This document shows, one piece after another, positions 50,541 to 57,544 of a stretch of 64,000 bases of DNA (within the stretch, counting starts at the first letter, position 1; the number at the start of each line of letters is the position of its first letter). The DNA comes from Rapana venosa (Eukaryota > Mollusca > Gastropoda > Neogastropoda > Muricidae). The stretch lies in assembly GCA_028751875.1 (NCBI GenBank), contig CM054134.1, positions 48,397,623-48,461,622 on the forward strand, given 5' to 3'. Under the pieces are notes generated by a model. It saw only the letters and a program-made list of their open reading frames with translations. It was not told the origin of the DNA and did not search any database. The position numbers were made by a program, and so were the translations under genes.

Positions 50541-51604
50541 CACACACAAATACACAGTAACAAACTGAAGTACTTTACTGATACTGTGATAGTGATGCAC
50601 ACACTCTGTGAGGTTTATCAAGATCATGAAAGTTGAAACTCACTCAGTTTTAAAGAGTTTTACTATTCATGTATCTAGTGAACAAAAAGTGCACACATTT
50701 TTGTTTCAGTATGCGTAAACCTATAGTGGCTATAGTACTCTATAAATCAACCAACATGAGCAGCCAGCAATTAATGAATCATTTAAAATATTTTTACTAT
50801 GTCCAAACAACCTTGTCTCTGAGTCTGAGTTAGTAGTATGGGGTAGTGTACTTTGTGGATTCCACTTGACTTTACCAGTGCAACAGCAATCAACAAAGAG
50901 GAAAACATAATACTGATAAACAACAGCAAATCTCACATGAAAGCAACAACATGTGTGCACCCACATATGCTCAAACTACATTAATAATCTATCATATAAT
51001 GCAAGTTCTATGTGTTGGTCAGTCACTATGTACTCTAAATCAAATGAGTACATGTGGCTGTGTCAGTGGGTGTATTATTATTATTATTATCAATCAACAT
51101 CTTTCTTCAATTTACAATATGTGTGTGTATGAGAGCTGTGTTACTGTTAGATGTTGTGTTGTGTGGTGTAGTGGTGTTTAGTGAAGTGTGGTGTGGTACT
51201 GTGTGGTGTGTGAGTGTGTATAAGACTGGGTTTAAGTCTTCCATGTATACACATGTTCATAACCATTAATGGGTTAGCCTACAGTTTGACACACACAAGT
51301 TTATATTATAATCCCCATATTGAGCTTGAAGCCATAACAGCAACTGGAAATGCCACCCCCCCAAAAAAAAAAAAAAAAAAATTAATTCGACAGCGTAATT
51401 AATAACATACATAAAAACCACACACATCCATTCCGTACAAATTTAAAACTGATCACAAGTTAATTACCTGTATGGGTTGGAATCAACAACTTCTGCGCTC
51501 ATCTCTGCTATTTTCCCCCTGTTGGGGGCAGGCGTCTGCAATGCATTTGCTAGCCGCTTTTCTAAATCAGCGACTTTCGCCTTTAGTTCCTCAACAGTCG
51601 CCAT
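36975..51604 (-). CDS. UBA5: UBA5 gene, 12 coding exons, ~395 codons, frame broken in places
   Basis: UBA5 is the E1 for UFM1. It adenylates UFM1 with ATP, holds it as a thioester on a catalytic cysteine, and passes it to UFC1. It works as a homodimer in the cytosol and feeds ER-linked ufmylation. Seen here in order: N-terminal coiled helix and EVVDSNPY (exon 1); [20 protein letters not shown] nucleotide loop (exon 3); [15 protein letters not shown] (exon 4); [14 protein letters not shown] (exon 6); [14 protein letters not shown] and a CxxC zinc half-site spanning exons 7-8; [12 protein letters not shown] with the catalytic Cys (exon 8); the second zinc pair in [11 protein letters not shown] (exon 9); acidic linker and DNEWG (exon 10); C-terminal [12 protein letters not shown] (exon 12). 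Length matches the human protein (404 residues). Eight exons are perfect. Exons 2, 5 and 11 have indels and exon 12 has a phase conflict. Assembly error or recent decay are both possible. Confidence 0.95.
37200..37765 (-). repeat. R2 copy split by ~280 bp, in UBA5 intron 11
   Basis: The 3' part (37200-37400; TTTCTGCCTTTTTTCCTTTT, ATTCTCCTGCCATTTTTTCA) and the head (37678-37765; GCGCTGGGCCGGACTTGTCA, CAGTGCAATGCAT) are in family order but separated by unrelated sequence at about 37401-37677. This suggests an insertion into an older R2 copy. Confidence 0.7.
38815..39130 (-). repeat. R3 copy in UBA5 intron 11
   Basis: Landmarks: ACCCTATGCACTCTGACTTC, CCACCTGGGAATCATTGTGA, AGGCAGCCATACTCCGACTT and CCTCGGCACTTAGC. 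It has the same orientation as the copy at 40985-41185 on the other side of exons 10 and 11. The preceding 38030-38420 looks unique apart from a motif ATACTGGGATCTTTAAC. Confidence 0.75.
39250..39355 (-). CDS. UBA5: UBA5 exon 11, frame broken at the UFM1-binding motif
   Basis: It encodes [20 protein letters not shown] and then [11 protein letters not shown], matching the region after EWGIELVSE in animal UBA5, up to a GTAAGG donor (39249-39244). At the 5' end the sequence reads CCATTGAGGGTGTCAGAG. Isoleucine-glutamate is there, but the frame of ATTGAG and that of GTGTCAGAG differ, equal to a 2-base loss or 1-base gain. The bases before it are GTGCA rather than GCAG, so the acceptor AG is missing. 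The break falls in the W-G-I-E-L-V motif, which in human UBA5 binds UFM1 and LC3/GABARAP. Confidence 0.8.
39370..39994 (-). repeat. 40-42 bp array of exon-11-like acceptor plus exon start, ~15 units
   Basis: The unit in the gene's sense is TTGTTGTGTGCAG followed by CCATTGAGGTCTGATTTGAC and AACTGCA. The first 8 exonic-looking bases (CCATTGAG) equal the start of exon 11, which lies directly downstream. Units nearest the exon (39361-39420) are degraded and shorter. The unit's reading frame meets a TGA after AIEV, so inclusion of a unit as an exon would truncate the protein. The large plus-strand frames through it are repeat artefacts. Confidence 0.9.
40003..40140 (-). repeat. Possible retroelement 3' end
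   Basis: CAAGTCAAGTCAAAAACACT, then TTTAATCATCCCATGAAGGG and CAATTACAATACTGACAGG. The layout resembles other minus-strand 3' ends in this window that begin with an inverted polyadenylation-like signal and a microsatellite. Only one copy is present, so this is weak. Confidence 0.35.
40574..40652 (-). CDS. UBA5: UBA5 exon 10 (acidic linker)
   Basis: 79 bases with a TTGCAG acceptor and GTAAGT donor. It starts in phase 0 and ends after one base of a codon. It encodes [20 protein letters not shown] and then HPDNEWG, the acidic linker and the beginning of the UFM1-interacting sequence (human HEDNEWGIELVSE). The frame is intact. Confidence 0.95.
40710..40845. repeat. (TAGTG)n pentanucleotide array in UBA5 intron 9
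   Basis: About 26 units of AGTGT with three variant units near 40803-40822. It lies 60 bp upstream of exon 10 in the gene's sense. There it reads ACACT, a pyrimidine-poor stretch. Confidence 0.95.
40985..41185 (-). repeat. R3 copy, partial, in UBA5 intron 9
   Basis: CTTAACACTCTGGAGGGTTA, CAGAACATACATTCTTGACT and CATACTTGCAGCCATAGTC follow the R3 order but stop early. It has the same orientation as the copy at 38815-39130, so exons 10 and 11 lie between direct repeats. Confidence 0.65.
41295..41430 (-). CDS. UBA5: UBA5 exon 9 (second zinc-binding pair)
   Basis: 136 bases. It completes a lysine codon split two bases into exon 8's last triplet. It encodes [20 protein letters not shown], then [20 protein letters not shown] and ends EEFQ. 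The two cysteines of NPQCDDLNC pair with the CxxC spanning exons 7 and 8 to hold zinc in known UBA5 structures. Acceptor is GTTGTCAG preceded by a TG tract; donor is GTTGGT. The frame is intact. Confidence 0.97.
41440..42160 (-). repeat. Array of ~11 extra copies of exon 9's acceptor and first 36 bases
   Basis: Each unit in the gene's sense is a TG tract, TTGTCAG, then GTATTTGCTAGGCTTTGGGG and ACATGTCCTATTACCT, i.e. the first 36 bases of exon 9. Units begin near 41446, 41500, 41561, 41612, 41665, 41720, 41776, 41873, 41928, 42035 and 42115. Four variants recur in a fixed order (GACACRT type, ATGTGCCC type, ATGTCCCC type, TTTTAGGACTCTTCC type), so the array grew by blocks of four. The copied exon part is 36 bases, a multiple of three, and encodes [12 protein letters not shown]. 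(CA)n tracts at 41817-41873 and 41967-42034 interrupt it. Confidence 0.93.
42293..42360 (+). repeat. (AAT)n-TATATAGCGC tail element in UBA5 intron 8
   Basis: AATAATAATAACAATAAATG then GAACTTATATAGCGCTATAT and GCAAAGACAAATCAAAGCGC, almost identical to the copy at 2319-2376. Confidence 0.8.
42540..42780 (-). repeat. R2 copy, head truncated, in UBA5 intron 8
   Basis: CAGTATAAACAGCATCCCCA, TTCTGCCTTGTTCCTTTTCT, CTTCTTGGTCCATACGCCTG and AAGACTTAAAAGATAAGAAT, then stops just before exon 8. The head with GACAAGTCAGG is missing. Confidence 0.75.
42847..42974 (-). CDS. UBA5: UBA5 exon 8 (catalytic cysteine)
   Basis: 128 bases with a GTTTCAG acceptor and a GTGAGA donor. It encodes [20 protein letters not shown], then [20 protein letters not shown] and TLK. 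The cysteine of [11 protein letters not shown] aligns with human UBA5 Cys250, which forms the thioester with UFM1. The leading cysteine belongs to the zinc site. The frame is intact. Confidence 0.97.
43030..43200. repeat. Intronic dispersed repeat, copy 1 (UBA5 intron 7)
   Basis: TTTTTCCCTACAGGTAATCT, ACCACCCATCTACTAATCTT, CCCTACTGGGTTACTGTAG and TACTGGGAAAGAGGGGTT. A second copy lies in the same orientation at 46400-46562 (UBA5 intron 4), about 80% identical by eye. Confidence 0.85.
43745..44038 (-). repeat. tRNA/5S rRNA chimeric SINE in UBA5 intron 7
   Basis: Family landmarks from GTAAAGGTGTTCCCATTACC to AGCACTGAGCTAACCCGTCC. The 5S-like part is at about 43950-43996. The copy is more diverged than the others. 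It ends 17 bases from exon 7's donor, so the intron start is squeezed between exon and SINE. Confidence 0.85.
44055..44159 (-). CDS. UBA5: UBA5 exon 7
   Basis: 105 bases, phase 0 at both ends, TTGTTCAG acceptor and GTGAGT donor. It encodes [20 protein letters not shown] and then [15 protein letters not shown]. The [14 protein letters not shown] block is diagnostic of UBA5, and the final CFA leads to the zinc-binding CxxC completed in exon 8. The frame is intact. Confidence 0.97.
44220..44580. repeat. GA and TG/GCATG alternating tracts in UBA5 intron 6
   Basis: GA tracts at 44228-44278 and 44332-44342, then TG and GCATGTGTGTGC-type sequence to about 44560. The remainder of the intron to 45132 looks unique. 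Confidence 0.85.
45133..45217 (-). CDS. UBA5: UBA5 exon 6
   Basis: 85 bases. It completes a lysine codon from exon 5 and encodes [20 protein letters not shown] and then EARMAINM, ending in phase 0 at [17 protein letters not shown] is the conserved segment that helps bind ATP and UFM1 in the adenylation domain. Acceptor is TTCAACAG. A second AG four bases later would create an in-frame stop, so the upstream one is chosen. Confidence 0.96.
46189..46276 (-). CDS. UBA5: UBA5 exon 5, one-base frameshift
   Basis: 88 bases between TATACAG and GTGAGT. Phase rules require a multiple of three, so there is one base too many. Frame 1 gives REINPDV up to the start of GTTCGAATTTGAAG. Skipping one base then gives [20 protein letters not shown], which matches the family. 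Unskipped, the frame hits TGA within two codons. The break is therefore at about 46255-46258. The rest of the exon is well conserved. Confidence 0.9.
46400..46562. repeat. Intronic dispersed repeat, copy 2 (UBA5 intron 4)
   Basis: Partner of 43030-43200: CCTTTTCCCTACGGGTAACC, CAACCATCTACTAACCCTTC and ATACTGGGAAAGAGGGGTT, ending TAAGAATAGTGTTAAA. Confidence 0.85.
47199..47308 (-). CDS. UBA5: UBA5 exon 4
   Basis: 110 bases, TTGTTTCAG acceptor, phase 0 start, two bases left over at the end. It encodes [20 protein letters not shown] and then [16 protein letters not shown]. The D of FDYDKVE and the N/R of ANMNRLF are ATP-contacting residues in E1 adenylation domains. The donor is GTTCTG, weaker than others in this gene. 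The frame is intact. Confidence 0.96.
47695..48060. repeat. (TG)n, GA tract and retroelement 3' end in UBA5 intron 3
   Basis: TG-rich microsatellite 47695-47815, GGGA/GA-rich 47835-47940, then GATTTATTCACAAAAAGGGC and ATTGGTCCATACACGAAAGG at 47955-48000. The last resembles 58775-58835, where GA repeat again precedes TTTATTCACAAAAAAGCCATTGG. On the minus strand both read as a retroelement 3' end with AATAAA and a (CT)n tail. A short G-run follows at 48034-48050. Confidence 0.7.
48424..48785 (+). repeat. tRNA-headed SINE fused to AATAAT-GCGC tail
   Basis: Head GGATGGTTTAGACGTTTGCC with B-box GGGTTTGATTCCCAGCC, body CCTTCGGATGAGACTATAAA to GGTGGGAACAGATGACAAAA. Instead of the usual TTATTCCATTATCCTCGA end it runs into GAGCGCTTTGATTTGTTGC and CGCTATATAAATTCCATAC with (ATT)n. 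This is a different 3' end on the same body, so it is a chimeric subfamily. Confidence 0.8.
48860..48990 (-). repeat. tRNA-headed SINE fragments
   Basis: On the minus strand GGGATAGCCTAGTGGTTAGA at the 48985 end (A-box-like) and GAAGAGTAGGCGAGTGCATG, with most of the body deleted. Confidence 0.6.
49029..49118 (-). CDS. UBA5: UBA5 exon 3 (nucleotide-binding loop)
   Basis: 90 bases, TCTCCAG acceptor and GTATGG donor, phase 0 at both ends. It encodes [20 protein letters not shown] and then [17 protein letters not shown] is the glycine-rich ATP-binding loop of the E1 fold. The frame is intact. Confidence 0.97.
49119..51467. other. UBA5 introns 1 and 2; mostly unique sequence
   Basis: Contents: TG-rich 49152-49266, (CA)n with CACT/CACGTG at 50405-50555, A-run at 51363-51380, and the exon 2 remnant at 50252-50293. 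No second candidate for exon 2 was found by reading both introns on the minus strand. Confidence 0.6.
50252..50293 (-). CDS. UBA5: UBA5 exon 2, damaged (frameshift, no clean acceptor)
   Basis: On the minus strand CGTCTTATGGCCCTGAAGAA followed by TATGGG encodes RLMALKNMG, the segment that follows NPY in UBA5 (human SRLMALKRMG). The next bases read CTAGTTGACAATTA. In frame this is a TAG stop at 50266-50264; with one base restored it would read a hydrophobic residue then V-D-N, as the family expects. The bases before CGT are TTTTCA with no AG, although exon 1 requires one more base to complete a serine. A GTGGCT donor follows at 50251. Three small losses are inferred. Confidence 0.7.
51468..51604 (-). 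CDS. UBA5: UBA5 exon 1 (start)
   Basis: 137 bases of coding sequence from ATG (51604-51602, A at -3, G at +4) to a GTAATT donor. It encodes [20 protein letters not shown], then [20 protein letters not shown] and DSNPY, ending two bases into a serine codon. The N-terminal heptad-like helix and [14 protein letters not shown] are shared with animal UBA5. Confidence 0.96.
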
Positions 51605-53018
51605 TGTTGTACCACCTGCTTTCTGTTTGTTCGTCTATGGGTGTAACAGAATCACCTTCACACAAAATAGGAGTAGAAAAAATTATTGAAATGAGTCAAT
51701 ATGGTTGAGCAAGTCTACTTTCAGTACGAGTTTCATCAGCAGCCAACGTGTGAATGACATACTCAACCACTGCAAAAGCACTAGAAAACAATTAGGCCTA
51801 CTTAGTTTCTGACTGAACCGTGCGTTTCTAATCGATCTTAAGTTATAGATGAATAAGGTGTGTTTTTTAAAAATCTGTCTGGGGTGGGGGTGGGGGGTTG
51901 AAAGTAGAATTAGACCCAAGGATTCGGGTCACTGTAGCAAGGGAAATAACTTTGGGTGTCTGTAAATTTATTTCAACAGACTTTGCTAACTCATTGCCAA
52001 ATGCCTTTAACGAAGTCGGAAACAGGACATTAAAGAAGAATGTGCTTATGAGGTAGAGAATGGGAACCGACTTGTACTGTTAATTTTTGAAAATATTTAG
52101 ACGTCCAGTTTTCCCATAATCCAAGCAAAGTTTGCATAAATGCATACTTGTCAAGTCAAGTCTACTTTCAGTACAAGTTTCATCAGCAGCCAATGTGTTC
52201 AAATGAAGTTATGTTGAAGTCAAATTTTTATTTCCAGATGGTACATTGAACAAGCAATGCATTTGCTTTTTTTCATCAAGCCATCTATCTAGGAACAACA
52301 ACTTGATCAATATATCTAACTAACTTGTATGTACGCATGCATACTGGTAATTATCTACTTTTCTTCCCACCAGTGAAAAACCAGCCACTTCTCAGAAAAG
52401 TAGAATAATTTATCGAATCTGAGCTTTGTGTGGTTGGTTGCCTCTCCCCTTTGAAGTCAGCGCCTGGGCTTTATCACAGTTCTTGATTAAACCATTGACG
52501 CTGGGGGCAACGGCAAAGTGAGAGGCTGTATGACCAGTGGCTTTCCCACTCATGGAATTCCACTTTACAGCTTAGTCTTTAGTGATCGACTATGACTCTC
52601 TGACTAGGAGGCTTGACTCGCACAGTGCTTATGTGCTGCAGCCCTGGGGGCTGGTTGGCCTTTGGAGAACATCTCCAACGCAGACTGCCCTTATGCCCAC
52701 TTGGCCGAGAGAGTGAGGATGTACTGTGGGCAAGGCATCTCCACTATAATCAAATTTCTGCCCAGTTTCCAAAACAGGAGCTGCCTCCTCTGCTGTTTTG
52801 GAGGTCATCATCGGACACTACGGACAAACATACATATACACTGCCTCTCCCCTTCCCTTCTCCTCCTTGGCTAGGCTGCAAAGCTTGCACCAATTTTTTT
52901 TTTAGGTGTGTGTGTGGGGGCAGGGGGGGGGGGGGGGGGGGGGGGGGGAGTTGGTTTTTATGCTTTCTCTCCTCAACCAGAGGTCTGATGTTCACCAATG
53001 GTGAAGTCTGCTTCCCCC

Positions 53019-53049
<31 letters not shown>

Positions 53050-53879
53050 AACACCATTAAGTGAACTGCATTCCGATTTCAGGGATACAGTGGGAAATTG
53101 AACCTACCAATTTTGCAAGGATAGTCAAGAGGTACCTCCCTATTCTTTCCGATTTTCAACTGTCATGGGTTCTTTGACGCGCACAGTCCGTAAGCACACG
53201 GGTCCCACTGGAATTCAGTCTCCTTTGAAAGTCATGGCATCCATTTTGATTTATACTTTAATTTGGGAAGAAAGTGCAAGGTATGGAATCAATAACAGAA
53301 CCTCATAGTTTACTTGTTAGGCCGACGTCTAAACCATCCTTCCACCTTCTTTCTTGCTTGCATCAATTAATACAGACAAAAGAATCATCATCTTGCTCAT
53401 GATTTTTTGCCAATAAAAGAGCAAGGAGAACACAAAACTGAATCATAAAGATGAAACGCTGAGACCACTTCTTTCCGTTGTGAAAGAACAACGTGCAGTT
53501 GACAGGCTATAAAAAACCCAGAGCAATGAACAGAAATTAGAGGTGATTGTTGGTTGATGGGACAGTCCCTAAAATAAATCGGACAATTCCACTGGGATTC
53601 TGATTATCAATCTAGAGCAAAATCAGAAATTATTAGCTGGGGAGTAGGGTCACACAGCTTGAAGGGAGATAACTAACTGTAGACTGTAGAATCAGACGAC
53701 ATTGATAGGTTACTTGTTAAAATGTAAACGTGTTATATCTGAAAAAGATCACATAAGATACAGGGAAAATGTATAGGTTTGAGAAACAGACTTCATATGA
53801 AAGAAGAGAGAAAAAGGGTAGTTGAAAAAAAATAACAAAATAGGCTATATATATGTTATATTTTCCTAAGTGTCATCGT
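51605..53879. other. UBA5 upstream region; no gene recognised
   Basis: A 45-bp segment (AAGTCTACTTTCAGTACRAG + TTTCATCAGCAGCCAA) occurs twice, at 51712-51750 and 52154-52196, within 600 bp upstream of UBA5. Poly-G runs of about 27 at 52923-52949 and C20 at 53029-53049. Part of an R4-like element near 53160-53250 (CATGGGTTCTTTGACGCGCA). No TATA box is obvious near the start. Confidence 0.5.
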
Positions 53880-53951
53880 GGCTCGTTGGTCTAGGGGTAT
53901 GATTCTCGCTTTGGGTGCGAGAGGTCCCGGGTTCGAATCCCGGACGAGCCC
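53880..53951 (+). tRNA. tRNA-Pro (anticodon TGG)
   Basis: 72 bases. Acceptor stem GGCTCGT (53880-53886) pairs with ACGAGCC (53944-53950), discriminator C at 53951. Anticodon stem CTCGC/GCGAG closes the loop TTTGGGT, giving TGG at 53912-53914. T arm CCCGG GTTCGAA TCCCGG is perfect. A box (TGGTCTAGGGG) and B box (GGTTCGAATCC) are intact, with no intron and no encoded CCA. It carries no SINE body downstream, and a T/A-rich stretch follows. It looks like a functional nuclear gene. Confidence 0.97.
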
Positions 53952-53959
53952 GTGTGTTT

Positions 53960-54460
53960 TTGTAACTTTAAAAAAAAAATGTTTTTATCTTCTTTCGTTA
54001 GCTTCTACTTACTGATAGGTGGTGAAGCCATTTTGTAGAGTTGCGTGGAGAAACTGATATTGCGAAGAAACGAAAGGTGAGGTTCTTGAGCATGTGACTT
54101 TCTTTTGTTGTTTTCAGTTTGAAAAGTTTGATATTCCAGAAAGACGAAAGGTAGAAGTTCTAGAATATAGCCTATATTATGACTTTCTCCTGTTGTTTTT
54201 AATCTAGAATATACCGCTTTCTCCTATTGGTTTTTCATGTGAAAGTTTGACTTTGCAGAACGACGAAAGGTAAAGTTTTAAAAATGTATGCCTTTCTCCT
54301 GTTGTTTTCAGTTTGAGAAGCTGGATTATCTAGCATTTAAAACCAAACATCCCCAAAACAGTATACCGGTTTTTGTGCAAGGAAAAAAAAAGTACACAGT
54401 TGACAACATTAACATAAAAACACACCAGAAGGTTTTGGTACTTATGTTCTGCTTGACAAG
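53960..54460. other. Short imperfect repeats around TTTGACTTTGCAGAACGACGAAAGG
   Basis: Four to five loosely repeated blocks share TTCTCCTGTTGTTTTCAGTTT and GACGAAAGGT (54058-54330), with a period near 100 bp. They do not form a coding frame. Confidence 0.55.
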
Positions 54461-54462
54461 TT

Positions 54463-54613
54463 CATGAACAACAACAATAATGATAATAATCATAATAATG
54501 ACGATAATAATATCATTATCATCATCAACAAGAACAAGAACAAGAACAACAACAATAATAATAATAATAATAATGATGATGATGATGATGGTGATCTACT
54601 ACTACTACTGCTA

Positions 54614-54664
<51 letters not shown>

Positions 54665-54682
54665 ATGATAATGATGTATCGC

Positions 54683-54718
<36 letters not shown>

Positions 54719-54764
54719 GGTGGTGGTGGTGGTGGTGGTGAGGGTAGCAGCAGCAGTAGCAAGG

Positions 54765-54804
<40 letters not shown>

Positions 54805-54869
54805 TGGTAGTAGTAGTAGAGTAGTAGCAGCAGCAGCAGTATGTAGAACTAGTAGTAGTAGTAGTATGA

Positions 54870-54911
<42 letters not shown>

Positions 54912-54924
54912 TAGTAGGGAGTCA

Positions 54925-54964
<40 letters not shown>

Positions 54965-55060
54965 AGTCAGCAGCAGCAGCAGCAGAGCAGAGCAGAGTAG
55001 TAGTAGTATGTAGTAGTAGCAGCAGCAGCAGCAGCAGCAGCAGTGGCAGTCAGCAGTAGT
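54463..55060. repeat. 600-bp compound trinucleotide array
   Basis: Successive blocks on the plus strand: AAC/AAT, GAT, CTA/CTG, then GTA, GGT, and alternating CAG and TAG blocks to 55060. CTG blocks (54604-54663) and CAG blocks (54747-54790 and later) on the same strand can pair as a long hairpin. Open frames on both strands give homopolymeric peptides and are not evidence of a gene. Confidence 0.97.
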
Positions 55061-55204
55061 AGTAGTTTGTGTAAAAAGGCTGCCAGCGCACCATTAAAAA
55101 AATCGCACTCGTAGTGTATTGGTTGTCAGAGAAGTGGGTGTTCTACAGATTTGCGCAGCAGACACAGTGCGTAGTTCTTTAGTGTATTAAGGTAGTGTGA
55201 TAAG

Positions 55205-55775
55205 TTCTGTGCGTGGAAAATAAACTTGGGCTGTTTTCCAGGGCCACCCATTTTTTAAAAAAAATCCGATCTCTGTGTGTATTAGTTTGTCGACGAAAGT
55301 GGGTTGGGTTTTTTCTACAGAATTTTGCCGGAGACAACTATTTTGGTTGCCGTGAGTTCTTTTACGTGTATTAAAGGTGTGTTGAAAATAAAGGTGGGTG
55401 ACAGAATGGTTAAGACGTTCGCCTGCCAACAAGTAAACCGTGAAGGTCTGGGCGACTCACTCTTTTTTCCCAGTTTGACGAAAAAACAAAAAACAAAAAA
55501 CCCCGAAGTCAATGTCCTTCGAATGAGACTATAAACTGAGACCCCGTGTGCGAACGCACGCAGAACATCTTGTGCACACGTTAAAAATCCGTTAATTCCG
55601 CCTTCCGGAAGAGTAGTCTATTGTATGCCGGCAGAAACAGATGACAAAACAAAACAAAAAACAACAAAAAACCCAACAACAACAAAAGAAACCAAACCTG
55701 CATGCACACAGGCGTCGTGTTTAGACACAATCCCCAAAGTCGGAATGCGGCTACCTAAGTGAACCTCGGACGTCT
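55205..55775 (+). repeat. R4 element followed by tRNA-headed SINE
   Basis: R4 landmarks AACTTGGGCTGTTTTCCAGG, CAGAATTTTGCCGGAGACAA and CCGTGAGTTCTTTTACGTG (55205-55370). Then a tRNA-SINE: head GGTTAAGACGTTCGCCTGCC, body CCTTCGAATGAGACTATAAA, GCCGGCAGAAACAGATGACA, and an end with ACACAGGCGTCGTGTTTAGA and GTCGGAATGCGGCTACCT, which also appears at 25547-25595. Confidence 0.7.
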
Positions 55776-56084
55776 AGCGAGGAACTAAAAAAAAAAAATG
55801 TGTGTTGCATGTCAGGTAACCTTGATTCATTGTCTCATCCAAAATACTAGCACACAGAACACCACTTAAGGTTTAGTGCATGACGCCTGTATCTCTGACT
55901 CTGTGTGTGTGTGTGTGTGTGTGTGTGACCATAAAGGAACGAAATGTTGATGTTGAAGTGCTAGTCAGTTTCTTATGCCAGGGGAAACAACTAAAATTGA
56001 GAGGCCATTGCTCCTTTTGTACGGTTGTTCCCCTTCCACCGTACATACCTTTGCTCATTCAAGGGCCGGGGAGGGGGTAGTAAA

Positions 56085-56383
56085 AGGTAAAAAGGTAAAG
56101 GAGTCCCATAACCTATGTGGTCGTTGGGGAGCGAGGCGTCAGAGACCTCACTTTTCTAGGGCCAGCATATTGAGGGCGGCGCCCATCTCCTCTCCCTCGC
56201 TGCTTTACCTTCCCTGACCCTAAAGAGGGCAGGTACCCATTTACAGCTGGGTGAACTGGGGGAACTGTACTGAAGCCAAGGCGCGCAAACGGTCACCCAT
56301 CCAACTGGTAACCGCGCTCGACGCTGCTTAACTTGGCTGGGGGAAAGCGAGTGCTCCGACCACTGAGCTATCCCGTCCCCGGG
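56085..56383 (-). repeat. tRNA/5S rRNA chimeric SINE
   Basis: Complete copy. 5S-like part at 56290-56334, tRNA-like head ending CACTGAGCTATCCCGTCCCC. GGTAAAAAGGTAAAGG at its 3' end shows a short duplication of the GGTAAAG motif. Confidence 0.9.
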
Positions 56384-56705
56384 GGGTAGTATGGTGGAAA
56401 AATCGACCGCTGAAAATTGCAAATCTGATAGCGATTGCCCAATAAAATTCATAGGTTTTTGTTGTTGTTGGTTATTTTCGTTCTTCCGCTAGAGGTCCGA
56501 TGTTCTCCAATGGTGAGAGTTTGCTTTACATGCGATTGTTTTGCCACTATTAAGGCAGCTGCATTTTGAGTTCAGAGACGATCTTTAAACACAACAGTGT
56601 ACATGTTTGTTTGTTTGTTTGTTTGTGGTGCGTGTGTGTGTGTGTGTGTGTGTGTTTATTTTGCCATCCGTTCCTACCGGCACGCAATGGCCTACTCTTG
56701 TGAAA

Positions 56706-57300
56706 GGGGACAGGATAGCCTGGTGGTCAGAGCTGGCCCGTGATCTGAGGGTCCAGGTTTGAGTCCAGGGTTCCAACTGCCACCCAAACACCCGTTCAAG
56801 GGATTTTCACCCTGGATTGAACATCAGTGCCGACTCCAATCCCCCCGAGAGTCCTTCGGGCAAGACTATATAACGAGTTCCCATGTGTGAACGCACGCAG
56901 AACATCTTGTGTCCGCGTTACAAACCTGTTTCGCCTTTTACAAGAGTAAGCCATTGTGTGCCGGCGGGAACGAGTGACAAAATTTACAACACTGCATGCA
57001 CACGGGGACTGGATGTAAAAATAAAAGCACATGAGTACTTATTCTAACATCTTCAAAATTAAAATTTAAAAAAACCACAGGCGGAATGTGTGCACAAGAT
57101 ATTCTGTACGCATTCGTACTAGGACCACTGATTTATATAAAGTCTCATCCCAGCTACTTTCCGGGGGAGTGGAGTCAGTTCTGAAGTTCATTTCAGAATT
57201 TTTTGTGTGGAAAAAACCCTTGAAAAAGCGTCTCATTGGTGGCTCGAACCCGTGCTGTCAGATAGCGAGCTCAACGCTATAACCACTCGGCTATCATCCT
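56706..57300. repeat. Two tRNA-headed SINEs, convergent
   Basis: A plus-strand copy (56706-57055; head GGGGACAGGATAGCCTGGTG, B-box CCAGGTTTGAGTCC, end CTTATTCTAACATCTTC). A minus-strand copy follows (57080-57300; head GGATGATAGCCGAGTGGTTA, B-box CACGGGTTCGAGCC). The bodies face each other, making a long imperfect inverted repeat. The minus copy's head is closest to a real tRNA but still lacks a closed acceptor stem. Confidence 0.8.
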
Positions 57301-57544
57301 CCCCCTTCCCACTCTCCCCGAAAATTCTTCTATGAAAAGATAGCTCCGTTAGCTAGCTATCCTTACTGATATGACGTGCTGTCATTCTGGTGGTGCCAGT
57401 CTGCTCCTGCCGGCAGTTGCGTGGAGGAAGCTGGATTAAATTAAAGCCAAGGTCTGCACAAAACCGCATGCATACTGAAAAATCTTCACCCCACGTTTGA
57501 ATTCCATTCTGGCGAAGACTGTCTCTATAGGCATCATGTCACAC

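Noticed and set aside
54464..54961. 165-codon frame rich in Asn, Leu, Ser and Gly
   Set aside because: Purely the triplet array; the opposite strand gives an equally open frame.
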